From Flaccisagitta enflata (Eukaryota; Chaetognatha; Sagittoidea; Aphragmophora), in the NCBI GenBank assembly GCA_965153355.1, contig OZ231128.1:37882001-37946000 (forward strand): a stretch of 64,000 nt of DNA. The letters are read 5' to 3'. Positions within the stretch are counted from its first letter, which is position 1, and every line of letters starts with the position of its first letter. Of the stretch, positions 47,577-59,215 are shown in pieces. Under the pieces are notes generated by a model that was not told the DNA's origin, ran no database searches, and was given only the letters and a program-made list of their open reading frames with translations. Both the position numbers and the translations under genes were made by a program.

Positions 47577-47897
47577 AAACCATTAGCAATTTCGAACCCG
47601 GCACCCTGTTTGAAAAGGAAAAAGGTGATGCCCGGGAATCACCACCAAACACTCATTTGCATATTCTATCCGTCTCTTTCTCAAAGTGGCTTTCATTTCG
47701 TTCTCTTCGTCATCAAGTGTCACTTAATGATAGCGAGGAATGGCTAATGACCTCATCGGGGGTGATGTCCAACGTGGCTTGAAAGAGTCGCGTTTCGATT
47801 AACACGTAACATCGTCATCGAGATTCCTTTCGTCATCCCGCCCAAATGTCAAATAATTCAAGAGACGAGTTTTACTCGCGTCGATGCAATGCGAGAT

Positions 47898-48319
47898 TAC
47901 CACGTGGATAAAAAAAAGACGCACTTTGGAATGGCAAATTTTCCTATAATCTTCAAGGAAACTAAGTTAAATCTTAGATCATTTGAAAGCCATTTGAAAG
48001 TTCTTTCATTTGGCACCAATCTGGTATCGCTATCTTTTATCGTTTAGAAATGGCATTAGTTGGAACAAAAACATTGACCATTTTAGGTTCGCAATCCTTA
48101 CTTAAAAAGTGCATTTTAGCAAATTAGTGTTTCTCTTTGCAGTCCTCTAGCTTCAAAACCGTTTGAGATACAGACCTAGGATTGGTCTAAATTGAAAATT
48201 TTTTTGAAAATCTTTAACAATAACTTATTCAAAAATAGTTACAATTGTTTTTTGTAACTGTTTTATTAACTAACCAGTAGATGCGTGTTTTTTTTTTTCC
48301 TTTTTTTATCCAAGTGGTA
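47898..48319. mobile_element. TIR element with TACCACGTGG ends, copy 1
   Basis: The left end TACCACGTGGATAAAAAAAA, then GACGCAC. The right end, on the minus strand, is TACCACTTGGATAAAAAAAG, then ACACGC. Internal words GGCAAATTTT, AGGAAACTAAG, AAATCTTAG and TTTGGCACCAATCTGGTA are shared with 53760-54066. No ORF. Confidence 0.8.
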
Positions 48320-48745
48320 TAACAGCCGTCGTTTGACCGTCAGCCAGTTATGGCCATGAATCTTTGATCTTCGGCGGTTAAATCACGAAACGTCTCAATC
48401 TGTACTGCGAGAGTTGATAGAATTATTGCCTCAGAATTGATCAGAACCACACACGCGGAGTCGTAGACGCATCGTTGTATGTACGTGTATCCCTCTCGAT
48501 GTTTGATCTAGTGTTCTGTCATGTGACAGGGAAAAGAATCAACACCGACGAGTGGATTGAGCATAGCATTAAAAGTTTTTAAAGTCAAAACGATTGAGTT
48601 AAGACATAAGCGGAGGTATAATCATGGAGATAACGACTAGCAAAGCATAAGCATAAACAAATGAAAGCGCCTATTTGCATATCATGAGCAGCGGTATTGG
48701 GTATCGGCGCAAACAAATGCTCAAACAAGGTCTGAGCTGGATTTC
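48320..48745. other. Unassigned DNA
   Basis: No gene, RNA or element recognised. Confidence 0.35.
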
Positions 48746-48964
48746 ACCTAGTTCCGCGCGGCTCTATCACCCGCTGCGCTGTGTCAGTCAGTCGGTCGGT
48801 CCGTCCGTCTGTCTGTCCGTCTGTCTTTCCGTCTGTAACACTTGGCTTTTTGGTTTTCATGGGTGTTTTTTTTTCTACATTTCCTCTCCTACCCAAGTTT
48901 TTGGTTAGCATTTTTTTATCACTGCCCCCGTTCACCCTCACTTGACTTGGGTAGCCTTGTTTGG
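48746..48964 (+). mobile_element. Hairpin element, A-like, strongly diverged
   Basis: CTAGTTCCGCGCGGCTCTAT, CACCCGCTGCGCTGTGTC, a GTCGGTCCGTCTGTC zone, AACACTTGGCTTTTTGG, then CTGCCCCCGTTCACCCTC, ACTTGACTTGGGTAGCC and TTGTTTGGG. The order fits subfamily A, but the hairpin is degraded. Confidence 0.55.
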
Positions 48965-49171
48965 GTAACCTTAGTTTTTTTTTCCAAATCGACTGAATGC
49001 AGAGAGAGAGTACAAACTGAAGAAATGGAGCATTGCAGCAAGCACGCTAGTAATTGTACCAAAATACAATATGCGCAATTAAGCATGAGTCCATGACTGA
49101 AGCCTATACATTCCGCGAACCTCGAATTGTCGTTGGGTGAAATGGTGAAATGGAGACCTGAACCCAAAACT

Positions 49172-49430
49172 AACAAGGCCTACACCTTACAGTCGCGTGC
49201 GGTTGAACATGAGACCAAAATATCAATAGACTAAAAAACCAAAAGACTAAGAGACTAAGTTGACCTAAAATAACTTTAAATAACTTGAATTGACTTACAA
49301 TGACTTAAAATAACGTCAAACGACAAAGAAAAGCAAAGTGCAGCAGACCGATGGACGGAGGGACGGATGGACGGATGGACGGACAGATGGACAGAGCGGG
49401 TCATAGAGTCGCGTGCACACGACTAAAAAT
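49172..49430 (-). mobile_element. Hairpin element, subfamily D, full copy
   Basis: On the minus strand: TTTTTAG, GTCGTGTGCACGCGAC, CTCTATGACCCGCTCTGTCC, GTCCATCCGTCC zone, then GTTTGACGTTATTTTAAGTC and TTTAGTCTATTG direct-repeat blocks, CAACCGCACGCGACTG, GTAGGCCTTGTT. The middle module differs wholly from A-C, while both ends and the matched words persist. Confidence 0.8.
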
Positions 49431-49493
49431 GCTCTTGAGAAGGTTTGGCCGTTTTTGGCGTCAAAACAAATAAAATGGTCACAAAAGCGTGAG

Positions 49494-49980
49494 ATGGTCA
49501 GCGGTACCCCCTGCCCCTAAGTTAATGCATATGAAGATGAGATAGTGAGAGGGGCAGCGGCCCCTGGAGGGACCAATTACCCATGCTTAGGCTCACGGAG
49601 CATCATAGAGAATCGCATGGACATAGAGGTCAAGATAAAAGCCTTTGGGTGACAGTTGAACCACAATGCTCTATGGCTGTTATTTTGGGCCTTGATACAA
49701 GGATTTGGGCTTTAGGCTTGAGCTGAAATTCAGGCGGTTAGGCTGTGTTTTGCCCCTTGGGGCAAGTATTGAGGCCTTGAAGCTAGGATTTTGGCTTCAA
49801 GGTTGGAATTTGGGCCTCAACCTAGGATTTGGGCCTCAAGGTTGGAATTCGGCGTCACATCTCAGAAGGGGATGAAGAAGGAGAAGGATGAGAACAGGAA
49901 AAAAATTTCCATACGTGATAGCCATAGGTCTTTGGCCCCTTCAGAGCCACTGCCCAAAAAGGAAGCCCTTTGAAGTGTCA
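49494..49980. mobile_element. GGGCAGCGGCCCC-family element
   Basis: GGTCAGCGGTACCCCCTGCC, GAGGGGCAGCGGCCCCTGG, an array of GGATTTGGGCTTTAGGC and GGTTGGAATTTGGGCCTCAA units, GAAGAAGGAGAAGGATGAG, CCATAGGTC, CCCCTTCAGAGCCACTGCCC. Same plan as 7815-8537 with a different internal unit. TIRs are degraded on the right. Confidence 0.7.
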
Positions 49981-50039
49981 GATAGCCTTCTGTTTGTCCT
50001 TCAATACTTGCGCGCTTAAAAGGCGAAAAATATAGAATT

Positions 50040-50735
50040 ACAGTAGATATCGCCCAGACTCGAGATATTGGGACATGGGGGCAGGAATGATGTAAAAACT
50101 AATGATGCTCATACTCATAGGATGTGGAACTGGGCAAAGCGTGACATTGCGGTAAACCTCTATTTGGTGGACGTTGCAACACCGCCAATTTCGGCCACAT
50201 GGCGTAGCGATGCAATTTATTGAAATATTGTGTCGGGGACGGTACGGTATGGGACAGGTCTTCAATAATCATAATTATCTGTATTTACTCATGTGTGGAT
50301 ACTCTTTTTCTCTTTTTTTCTTTTCTTTTTTTTTCTTTTTGTCATTTTTGTCATTTTTTTCTTTTCTTCTTTTTTTTTTCTTTTCATTTTTTCTTTTCTT
50401 CTTTTTCTTTTCTTCCTCCTCTTCTTCTTCTCAATACCGTTACCGTCACAGCCAAGCAGCCTATTATTGTTTTAGAGTGACCCTGCCCTTTTTCCGCAAC
50501 CGGAACAAACTTCCGGTTTCACGCTCGGGGCAGATGTGGAAGTGGTCCATTCTCTTACCACTTCCACTGCTTCCGCCTCCACATCTGCTTCCATTTTACA
50601 GTTCCAATAGTAATTAGTAGTTTTCCCATCCTCCAAATTGCAGAGGGCCGACTGCTTCCACATCCTTAGAAGCAAAAGTTTGCATGTCCCCATTATCTCA
50701 AGTCTAGACGGAATCTCCTTTATATCGCGGGAGAG
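50040..50735. mobile_element. TIR/foldback element with ACAGTAGATMTCG ends, copy 1
   Basis: ACAGTAGATATCGCCCAGAC, then TCGAGATATTGGGACATG, at the left. The right end near 50685-50730 has CATGTCCCCATTATCTCAAG, then TCTAGACGGAATCTCC. Internal GCAGATGTGGAAGTGG and CCACTTCCACTGC also pair. A second copy with clearer ends is at 56107-56671. Confidence 0.65.
50280..50435. repeat. T-rich (TTTTC)n stretch
   Basis: CTTTTTTTCTTTTC-type low-complexity sequence inside the preceding element. ORFs across it are artefacts. Confidence 0.8.
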
Positions 50736-50833
50736 TAACGAAACTAAGAGCTTGGTCTTGTTGCTGTCTAGATTGTTTACTCCCATCGGGTTACGTTTTG
50801 TCCGCTTTTTTTCTCTTTTCTACCTTTACACCG

Positions 50834-51575
50834 CTTTCAGATCGAAATGTCGCGAAAAGAAGATATATTACTCCAAAACTATTCATAGTAATTAGTTTTT
50901 TCTTTTTTCCCCTGGTAGATACTTTGATTAAGTTTTGCTACAAGCAAAGAATATCCCACCAACTAAAAAATTCAAGCCTCCTACTCACAATAAATGAATA
51001 TTGCATGTTTTACATTGAAGGATTTTTTTCCCAACAACTTTTTCTTTACTTTATTTCATAGTTGTTATTTCTACAGAAATTTAGCTGAATTGCTGGGATT
51101 AGTCTAGAATTCAAGAGAATTTAATGTAGATTATGTTGTAAGGAAAAATTGTTCTCACTGATATCAATTTTGAACAATTTGCAGACAATTTTTCAAAATT
51201 TTCCCAAATCTTGAGGTTTTTGCGGTGTTTTGGGGTCAAAATCAATCATTACTGCATTACATAAGTCAAATCTTTTAGAATTTCAAAAAAAACTTCATTG
51301 ATTTCTCATAACCAACACTGTAGGGCCACTCTCGTTGAAAAAAAGAAGCACTGCTGCTATCTTACCTCATTTTTTCCATGAAAAAAGGCCATTTTTGGTT
51401 GAAATCGACTAATTTTTGTCATGAAATTTAGAGCAAATATATCAACACTGGGCTTTAATTTTTTTGTAACAAAACTTAATCAAATTATCTACCCAGGAAA
51501 AAAAAGAATCAAGTAGTTGTTTTCAAGTATTTTAGGAGTAATATATCTTCTTTTCGCGACATTTCGATCTGAAAG
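50834..51575. mobile_element. Foldback element with CTTTCAGATCGAAATGTCGC ends
   Basis: CTTTCAGATCGAAATGTCGC, then GAAAAGAAGATATATTACTCC, at the left recurs inverted at 51529-51575. The arms extend further: GGTAGATACTTTGATTAAG, TTTTGCTACAA near 50909-50942 pair with TTGTAACAAAACTTAATCAA near 51465-51485. No ORF of note. Confidence 0.8.
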
Positions 51576-51589
51576 GTGTCTTCTGTGCT

Positions 51590-51646
51590 TCTCTTCTCTT
51601 CTCTCTGTCTCTTTCTTCTCTTCTCTTCTCTCTCTCTCTGAGTGGG
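51590..51646. repeat. CTCTT/CT-rich stretch
   Basis: Short CTTCTCTTCTCT repeats between the foldback element and the palindrome cluster. Confidence 0.7.
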
Positions 51647-51647
51647 T

Positions 51648-51725
51648 AATGCTGCCGAGAATTCTCGGTAGCATTAACGATGTCATTTTGATGTTTTCAT
51701 GCTATAGAGAATTCTCCATAGCATT
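51648..51725. repeat. Two GAGAATTCTC-centred palindromes
   Basis: ATGCTGCCGAGAATTCTCGG, then TAGCAT, at 51649-51674, and ATGCTATAGAGAATTCTCCA, then TAGCAT, at 51699-51724. Both are palindromes of about 26 bp with one or two mismatches. The same core recurs at 52929-52955. Confidence 0.85.
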
Positions 51726-51779
51726 AAAATCAATTCTCAGTTATGATGATTATTGTAAAAAATAGTTGTTAGTGAGAAT

Positions 51780-51781
<2 letters not shown>

Positions 51782-51822
<41 letters not shown>
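51782..51822. repeat. (CT)n microsatellite
   Basis: About 40 bp of CT. Confidence 0.9.
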
Positions 51823-51826
<4 letters not shown>

Positions 51827-52300
51827 ATGTTAGTTTAATAAACAAGTTTCCAGTGGGACAGAACGCCTTAAAAAAAAAGATGTCAAAACCTTAAAAAGAT
51901 AAAGATGATAAGGATGAATTTTTCACAGAAAAAATGATATCATTTCTCATACAGGTTTTTCATAGAGATATTTTTTCATCAAACAAAGTTTTATAGATTT
52001 TTTGTCAAACTTTTTCATTTTATCTTTGTTATCAAATTTTTTAGGATGAATTCCATTTATTTAGAAGTATTTTCACCTTTTCTTTCTGATCAGAAAGAAT
52101 TTTCATGTTTACATTTATGATTTTCATTGACAAGAATATTTTTTCATAAACATATTTGATGATTTTATTGAGAATGCCATTATCTTCAAAGGCAATTAAT
52201 TTGTTTTTTCAATTGTTAATTTTTGCCTGTCTTGAATTAAAATTATTTTGTTCTTTGATTTTTTGTTGCACTAATGAAAACACATATTACACTCAAATAA
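51823..52300. other. AT-rich spacer between palindrome clusters
   Basis: TTTTTTCAT-rich sequence. No gene recognised. Confidence 0.4.
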
Positions 52301-52304
52301 TGAG

Positions 52305-52860
<556 letters not shown>

Positions 52861-52928
52861 GGAGGAAGGGCAGAGAAAAAGATAAACAAATTCTCTATAG
52901 CAAGAATCAAATTTCTCTTACCATTTTA

Positions 52929-53000
52929 ACGCTACCGAGAATTCTCGGTAGCGTGAAAATCCCTGATTCTCGGTAGCATGAATTCTAAGAATTCTCGCCA
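52929..53000. repeat. GAGAATTCTC palindrome cluster, right copy
   Basis: ACGCTACCGAGAATTCTCGG, then TAGCGTG, is a perfect palindrome except the edge. It is followed by half-sites GATTCTCGGTAGCATG and AAGAATTCTCGCCAGC. The core is identical to 51648-51675. Confidence 0.85.
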
Positions 53001-53023
53001 GCTAAACTCTCTCTCTCTCTCTC

Positions 53024-53300
53024 TTTAGTTGCGGACACGCAACTCTACAAGAGGCTTTGTCTGTCCGTTGGTCCTTCGGTCCGTTGGTCCGTTGGTCCGT
53101 TGGTCCGTCGGTCCCTCACGCTCGAGTTGTCACGCTCGGGTCGAAAACGCGAAAAAGCGCATTTATAATTTCATGATGCTAAAGTTGTTATTGTGTATAT
53201 GTGAGTGTGTTGTAGGGGGGTTGGGAGTGGGGTTGGGGTGAGGCTGGGGGTTGGATGCCCCTGCCCACCCGTCCGCAACGCTATTGTGACCCCTCGTCAC
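53024..53300 (+). mobile_element. Hairpin element, subfamily B, full copy
   Basis: TTTAG, hairpin GTTGCGGACACGCAAC, CTCTACAAGAGGCTTTGTC, (GTTGGTCC)n, CACGCTCGAGTTGTCACGC, a G-rich stretch, CCCACCCGTCCGCAACG, CTATTGTGACCCCTCGTCAC. Both the arm/word pair and the terminal GTGAC/GTCAC hairpin are intact. Confidence 0.85.
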
Positions 53301-53408
53301 ATGTTTTATTTTTTCTTCCCTTTTTCTCTCGCTGCCATTACGACTGAAAGGGCACCGAGTCTCAGTTTCATGAAAGGAAAATAACATAGAGAGGTATACA
53401 AATATGTA

Positions 53409-53499
<91 letters not shown>
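53409..53499. repeat. (GA)n microsatellite
   Basis: About 90 bp of GA between hairpin element B and the palindrome at 53565. Confidence 0.95.
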
Positions 53500-53503
<4 letters not shown>

Positions 53504-53512
53504 GACGGGGCA

Positions 53513-53592
53513 ACCACGTAGTTACGACAGTGGTAGTAAGAAACTCTTGTGTTTGTTCTAAATGCACGTAGTTACGACGTCGTAACTACGTG
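53513..53592. repeat. CACGTAGTTACGAC palindrome cluster
   Basis: CCACGTAGTTACGACAGTGG at 53513, then a perfect 28-bp palindrome at 53565-53592 whose half is CACGTAGTTACGAC. Related palindromes are at 54741-54860. Confidence 0.85.
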
Positions 53593-53636
53593 AATTCTCC
53601 CTCAACATCTCTGTCAAAACTATGTGAACTCACTCA

Positions 53637-53639
<3 letters not shown>

Positions 53640-53679
<40 letters not shown>

Positions 53680-53720
53680 GTCTGTCCCATCTATCTGTCT
53701 GTTTGTCTGTCTGTCTGTAA
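53640..53720. repeat. (CT)n and (TCTG)n tracts
   Basis: About 32 bp of CT then short TCTG runs. Confidence 0.9.
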
Positions 53721-53759
53721 CCAAGTCCTTGCCTGTCCATTTTTGTCATGATCATCCCA

Positions 53760-54066
53760 TACCACGTGGATAAAAAAAAAGACGCACTTTTGGGTGGCAA
53801 ATTTTGCCTAAAATGTTTAAGGAAACTAAGTAAAATCTTAGGTCATTTGAAAGCCCTTTGAAATGATTTCATTTGGCACCAATCTGGTAATGCTGTCTTT
53901 GCTGTCTTTGCTGTCTTTACTACAAACCTGGGATTGGTCTAGATTGAAAGAGAATTTAAAAATCTTTCAAAATGTTTTTTTTTAATTAGTTCAAAATAAT
54001 TCTAATATGCATTTTATTAATCAATAGAAAGGTGCGTCTTTTTTTTTATTTTTGATAAAAGTGGTA
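53760..54066. mobile_element. TIR element with TACCACGTGG ends, copy 2
   Basis: TACCACGTGGATAAAAAAAA, then AGACGCAC, at the left. TACCACTTTTATCAAAAAT, then AAAAAAAAGACGCACC, on the minus strand at the right. It is a shorter relative of 47898-48319. Internal (CTGTCTTTG) is triplicated near 53893-53920. Confidence 0.8.
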
Positions 54067-54103
54067 TTCCCTCTCCCTTTGTTTTTTCTTCATGTTCCTA
54101 AAT

Positions 54104-54106
<3 letters not shown>

Positions 54107-54153
<47 letters not shown>
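54107..54153. repeat. (CT)n microsatellite
   Basis: About 46 bp of CT. Confidence 0.9.
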
Positions 54154-54154
<1 letters not shown>

Positions 54155-54740
54155 AATTGCAACTGGATCTTTATTTGATCATTCAGTGGCAAGTCTTGGG
54201 TCAATATTTTCTGACAGGTTAGCAATAATATGTAGTTAATTTGCCGTCATTTTCAACACTTATCAAGATTCTGCACAACATTAAGGGTGCAAAGCTAATG
54301 AGGTAATTTAGGTAAAGAGACCATTGACATTGCATGTTTTGGTCAAACTAAGGGCCAAAACCATAGAATATTCATGACCATTTGAAATCTCTGCAAGAAA
54401 TCTTCCAAATACAATGTTGCTGGTCATTGTCGCTTCATTTCTTAAGAAATGACTAACGTTTAAAAAAAAAATATCATCAATGGAAAAAATGCTTAATTAT
54501 GATGAATTTCCCCTCCTCATTTTTTATTCCTTCTCTTTAAAACAGCATTCCATCAAATTGCATCAACAAAATTTGCTCTATTTGGTCTAAATCTCTTCAT
54601 CTTTTGAAAAGCTTTAATTTCATTTATGATTTTGCTAGGTTTTTCTGATTTTGACTGAGTAATAGGCTCAACAGAGAAACAGAACACTGCGAGTGATCAA
54701 ATTGAGTATTTTGTAGTATAAACTCAATTATTTTTCCTTC
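54154..54740. other. Unassigned AT-rich DNA
   Basis: No feature recognised. Confidence 0.35.
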
Positions 54741-54860
54741 ACATAGTTCCGACTGTCAAATGAGAAGCTGTTGTTCAATTTTTCACGAAGTTCCGACGTC
54801 GGAACTATGTTCATTTTTCATGAACATAGTTCTGACTGTCGGAACTACATTAATACTTCG
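54741..54860. repeat. ACATAGTTCCGAC palindrome cluster
   Basis: ACATAGTTCCGACTGTC at 54741, an ACGAAGTTCCGAC/GTCGGAACTATGT palindrome at 54785-54810, and GAACATAGTTCTGACTGTCG at 54822. They share GTTnCGACGTCGnAAC with the cluster at 53565. Confidence 0.8.
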
Positions 54861-54967
54861 AGAGGACGATTAGACACTAAGAGACTGACGAAGCGGCAAT
54901 CAGCTAATTATAGCAAATCCGTTCATCCGATATTGATATTTTTGCTAATTGGTATACTTTTTTATAT

Positions 54968-55183
54968 CTTTCGTCGCGTGCTACGCGACTCTACACCCCG
55001 ATTTGTCCGTCGGTCGGTCGGTTGGTCGGTTGGTCGGTTGGTCGGTTGGTCGGTCCCCATTTTACTTTTTTTATATTTGTGTGGTCTTTGGCTTCACTGC
55101 ACTTGCCAAAACGCTCTAGAAACTCAAATACTGCCCCTGCCTACCCGCACGCGACTAGGGTAGCCGTGTATCCGGCCTTGTTT
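54968..55183 (+). mobile_element. Hairpin element, subfamily A, full copy
   Basis: TTTCGTCGCGTGCTACGCGA, CTCTACACCCCGATTTGTCC, (GGTCGGTT)n, CCATTTTACTTTTTTTATA, GCTTCACTGCACTTGCC, GCCCCTGCCTACCC, GCACGCGACTAGGG, GCCGTGTATCCGGCCTTGTT. Arm and far word match. Confidence 0.85.
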
Positions 55184-55308
55184 ATTCAATATCTAGAATT
55201 GGATGAGCGCTCTCCTTACATCGATTTGCGTATCTGAAGGGAGAAGCAAAATATCGGCTAAATTTTTGGTAACACAATGAGTCTTACAATAAGCACTTTT
55301 TTACATCG

Positions 55309-55903
55309 ATACAGTATGATTTTTTTGGAATGCAACATAAGAAACCTATATATCTGCGCTCCTGAGCATCGTAGCAAGATGGGGATTGCACCATTGGATA
55401 GAGCATGGAAAACTATTTTTTCTATGTTTTTTCTGATATTGTGATGCAATATGAAGTATCTCTACCACCAAGCCAGTAAAAACATTGACATCTTTAACAT
55501 CTTGAAATTGGCTGTCTGATTCTCCTTCTAAAAAAGATAAGGAAGATCAGTTGACCAAATGATTGTTGATCATGAGACCAACTAAATCATAACACAAATA
55601 TTTTCTAAAGTCTGTCCAGAAAATCACACGGAAGCCCCTTGATTGCTTATTATTTGGTCAACTTGACCTCCTCATTCTTTTTGGAGGGAGAATTAGACAG
55701 TCAATTTTTTGATGTTAGAGATTTCAATGTTTTTACTAGCATTTTGGTAGACATATATCATGATACATCGAGATATCAGAAAAAACATAGAAAAAATAGT
55801 TTTTCGTGCTCTATCCAATGGTGCAATCTGCATCTTGCTACTATGCTCAGGAGCGGAGATATATAGGTTTCTTATGTTGCATTCCAAAAAAATCATACTG
55901 TAT
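55309..55903. mobile_element. Foldback element with ATACAGTATGATTTT ends
   Basis: ATACAGTATGATTTTTTTGG, then AATGCAACATAAGAAACC, at the left recurs inverted at the right end. The arms run about 235-250 bp each, about 90% matching by eye (GAGCATCGTAGCAAGATG, GCACCATTGGATAGAGCA), leaving a loop of about 100 bp. No coding capacity. Confidence 0.85.
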
Positions 55904-56106
55904 TGTCATGCTTTGTCTCTTTTAGTATTCTTTTCTAGTAGTTTCTGGGTCTGTCTCAGTATGTGCTTTATTGCCCATTTCTCAAAAATGAAGCTGCATC
56001 AATTACATCACAGTAGAGGCAAAAGGATTTAAAAGAAAACTTGCTCATGTTTCTTTTTTCTGTTTTTGCCAGCAAAAGAATCTTTTCAAGTTATTTAATA
56101 TTCAAA

Positions 56107-56671
56107 TACAGTAGATCTCGTCCAGACTTGAGATGACGGGGCATGGATAACAGGAAGAGAAATGAAGCGAGGGGACTGATGTCTGGAATATAAACTATTA
56201 AAAAAAAGATTTATTTCCCATGATGGTCGATTGCCATGGAAACACATTTCCATGTATTCTCGCTGAAATATCAATTTTCTGAGAGATTTTTTAGGGAACA
56301 TTGCTTAAAATCAAATTTGCTCCACTTTTTCTACAACATGTTCTGTAAGAATATCGCTTGTTTGGCCATTGCTAGGGAGCTTATCCATGTGTCACAACCC
56401 CTAGCAACCACTAAACGAGCGACAGTCTTAAAGAATATACTGTGGGAAAGTTGTAGCAAATTCAATTCCAAAAAAATGTTCCTTAAAAAAATTTCTAAAA
56501 ATGCTTTAGATTTTAGCAAAAGTACATGGAAATGTGTTTCCATGGCAACCAGCTATCATGCGCAATAATGCATCCTTTTACTAGTCTATGTTTCAAATAT
56601 CACTCCCTGGGCTTCATTCGTTTTTCTACAATGCTTGCCCCCGTTATCTCAAGTCTAGATGAGATCTACTG
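56107..56671. mobile_element. TIR/foldback element with ACAGTAGATCTCG ends, copy 2
   Basis: ACAGTAGATCTCGTCCAGAC, then TTGAGATGACGGGG, at the left. CCCCGTTATCTCAAGTC, then TAGATGAGATCTACTGT, at the right. A strong inner pair (TTGCCATGGAAACACATTTC near 56230, its complement near 56530) and further imperfect pairing make most of the element fold on itself around 56395. Confidence 0.8.
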
Positions 56672-56976
56672 TACTTGAAATACTTCAATATCATCATCCT
56701 GTGGAGTATTGTGAATCGCGAATGCGCCAAAATGATGTACAACTATATTCTCGAACAGGTGAAGCCAAGGCCAAAGCCTTTTTCACCTATCAGCGTCTCT
56801 TTACTCTTCTAACTTTGAAAGCTTGCATAAATTAGCAGTGATGAACGAAAGAGAAAATCATTTAGTCTAATTGAAAAGCTACACACATAAAAGGTGCTTC
56901 ATTTTCTCCCACGTCGAATAAATTCATGAAGTTCTCTAGAGCTTTTGATATGAACGTGATGAAGTTTCAGGCTAAG

Positions 56977-57050
56977 TTTTAGTTGCGTACACGCGACTCT
57001 ATGATCAATATTGTTTGACAGACCTTTTCGTTGGTTAGTTGGTTGGTCCA
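56977..57050 (+). mobile_element. Hairpin element, 5' fragment
   Basis: TTTTAGTTGCGTACACGCGA, CTCTATGATCAATATTG, then GTTGGTTAGTTGGTTGG. The hairpin and the start of the tandem zone are present, and the 3' module is missing. Confidence 0.6.
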
Positions 57051-57475
57051 TACTATAATTGAAATATAAACTGACAAGACATGTAATTTCATTCTTTAAG
57101 ATTGAAAAAGGTTATCATATGTTGTTGTTTGTCTGTCATTATGAAAACCAAAGATATACTTTAAGACAGCACATGCTTTGAAATGAATAAAGATTTAAAA
57201 TGAATGAAGATTGTCTAGACACTGACTTCAGTAAAAAAAAAAAGAGAAAAAAGAAAAAAACTAACATGTGGAAGAGTTACTGATTATTCGAAAATCGAAA
57301 GAGACCCAAAGAACATTGATTCTTTGATGCCATTGATGTAAAAAGAGGTCTAGACCTCAGAGGAGCTCCTGGCGGAATACGAAAAAATGGGCGCTTGAAT
57401 AGTAATTGTAATGAAAATGGAGGAAGAATTTGCAGAAGAATAGTGGGAGGGACAGTTAAGCGAGATCCGACAGGC

Positions 57476-57478
<3 letters not shown>

Positions 57479-57571
<93 letters not shown>
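57479..57571. repeat. (GA)n microsatellite
   Basis: About 92 bp of GA. Confidence 0.95.
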
Positions 57572-58087
<516 letters not shown>

Positions 58088-58379
58088 ATGAGAATAAAAC
58101 ATCGAGAAGTCACTCAGTGAAATGGCCAAACGATTATTCTCGCATTAATCTACGTAACTAAATGAAAGATAAATGGGGATAAGACACACATACGCGCACA
58201 CGCACGCAGGCGACAACGAAGGCGGATATATATGTATTATATAAGAGAAAGATAAAGTGAGTCAATTGGACGGATGAGCGAGCGATTATCTGCTCTAACT
58301 TGTCTGCGCATAAACTAATGACTCGCGTTGCGCTCAAATGACTGCTCTCAGGGGAAAAGCCGACTGCCGCTGATTGCCG

Positions 58380-59215
58380 CCTTCCTCCGACGCATCATCA
58401 TCGTCATCATCGTCTTTAAATTCGTCCATGATGTCGTCACCATCGTCGTCATCGTCTTCAAATTCGTCCATGTTGTCGTCATCATCATCGTCATCATCCT
58501 TCGTCCAAGTCAATGTCATCAATGTCATCATCGTCTTTACATTCGTCCATGTTGTCATCATTATCGTTGTAATCGTCTTTGAATTTGTACATATCAATGC
58601 CGTCATCCTCATCATCGTCTTAAAATTTGTCCATAATGTCATCATCATCGTCATCATCGTCTTTAAATTCGTCCATGATGTCGTAACCATCGTCGTCAAA
58701 GTCTTTAAATTCGTCCATGTTGTCGTCATCAACGTCATCATCGTCTTTAGATTCGTCCATTTTGTCGTCATCAACGTCTTTAATTCGTCAATGTCAATGT
58801 CATCATCGCTCATCTTGTTGTCATTGTTGTTATCATTTTTGGTAAATGTTGTGGTCATCTTTGTCCATAGATGTTGTCAGTTGCAATCATCATTATGATC
58901 TTTTGGAGTTGTTGATGTTGTTATAATCATCGCCTTTTAATTCGTCCATGTTGTTCTCCTTGTCGTCATCATCACCCACATTGTTTTCATTGTCGTCATC
59001 ATTTTTGGTGAATTATTCAATGTTGTGGTCATCTTTGTTTACAAATTTGGTAATTTTGTCATCAACATCGGGATCATCACATTTTTTGTCATCATCGTCT
59101 TTAAATTCGTCATCATTCATCATCATTGTCTCTAAATCGTCGTCATTTTCGTCATCGTCATAATCGTCGTCTAAATGCGTCATCATTGTCGTCGTCAGTC
59201 TCGTCAGCCTCGTCA
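58380..59215 (-). repeat. CGTCATCATCGTC minisatellite with acidic-repeat frame
   Basis: A degenerate unit of 36-48 bp (TCGTCTTTAAATTCGTCCAT, then GATGTCGTCATC) repeats about ten times to 58800 and more loosely to 59215. On the minus strand one frame reads DDNMDEFEDDDDDGDD before the frame shifts to WTNLKTMMT-type units. An acidic repeat protein is conceivable, but the changing frame argues against a functional gene. Confidence 0.7.
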
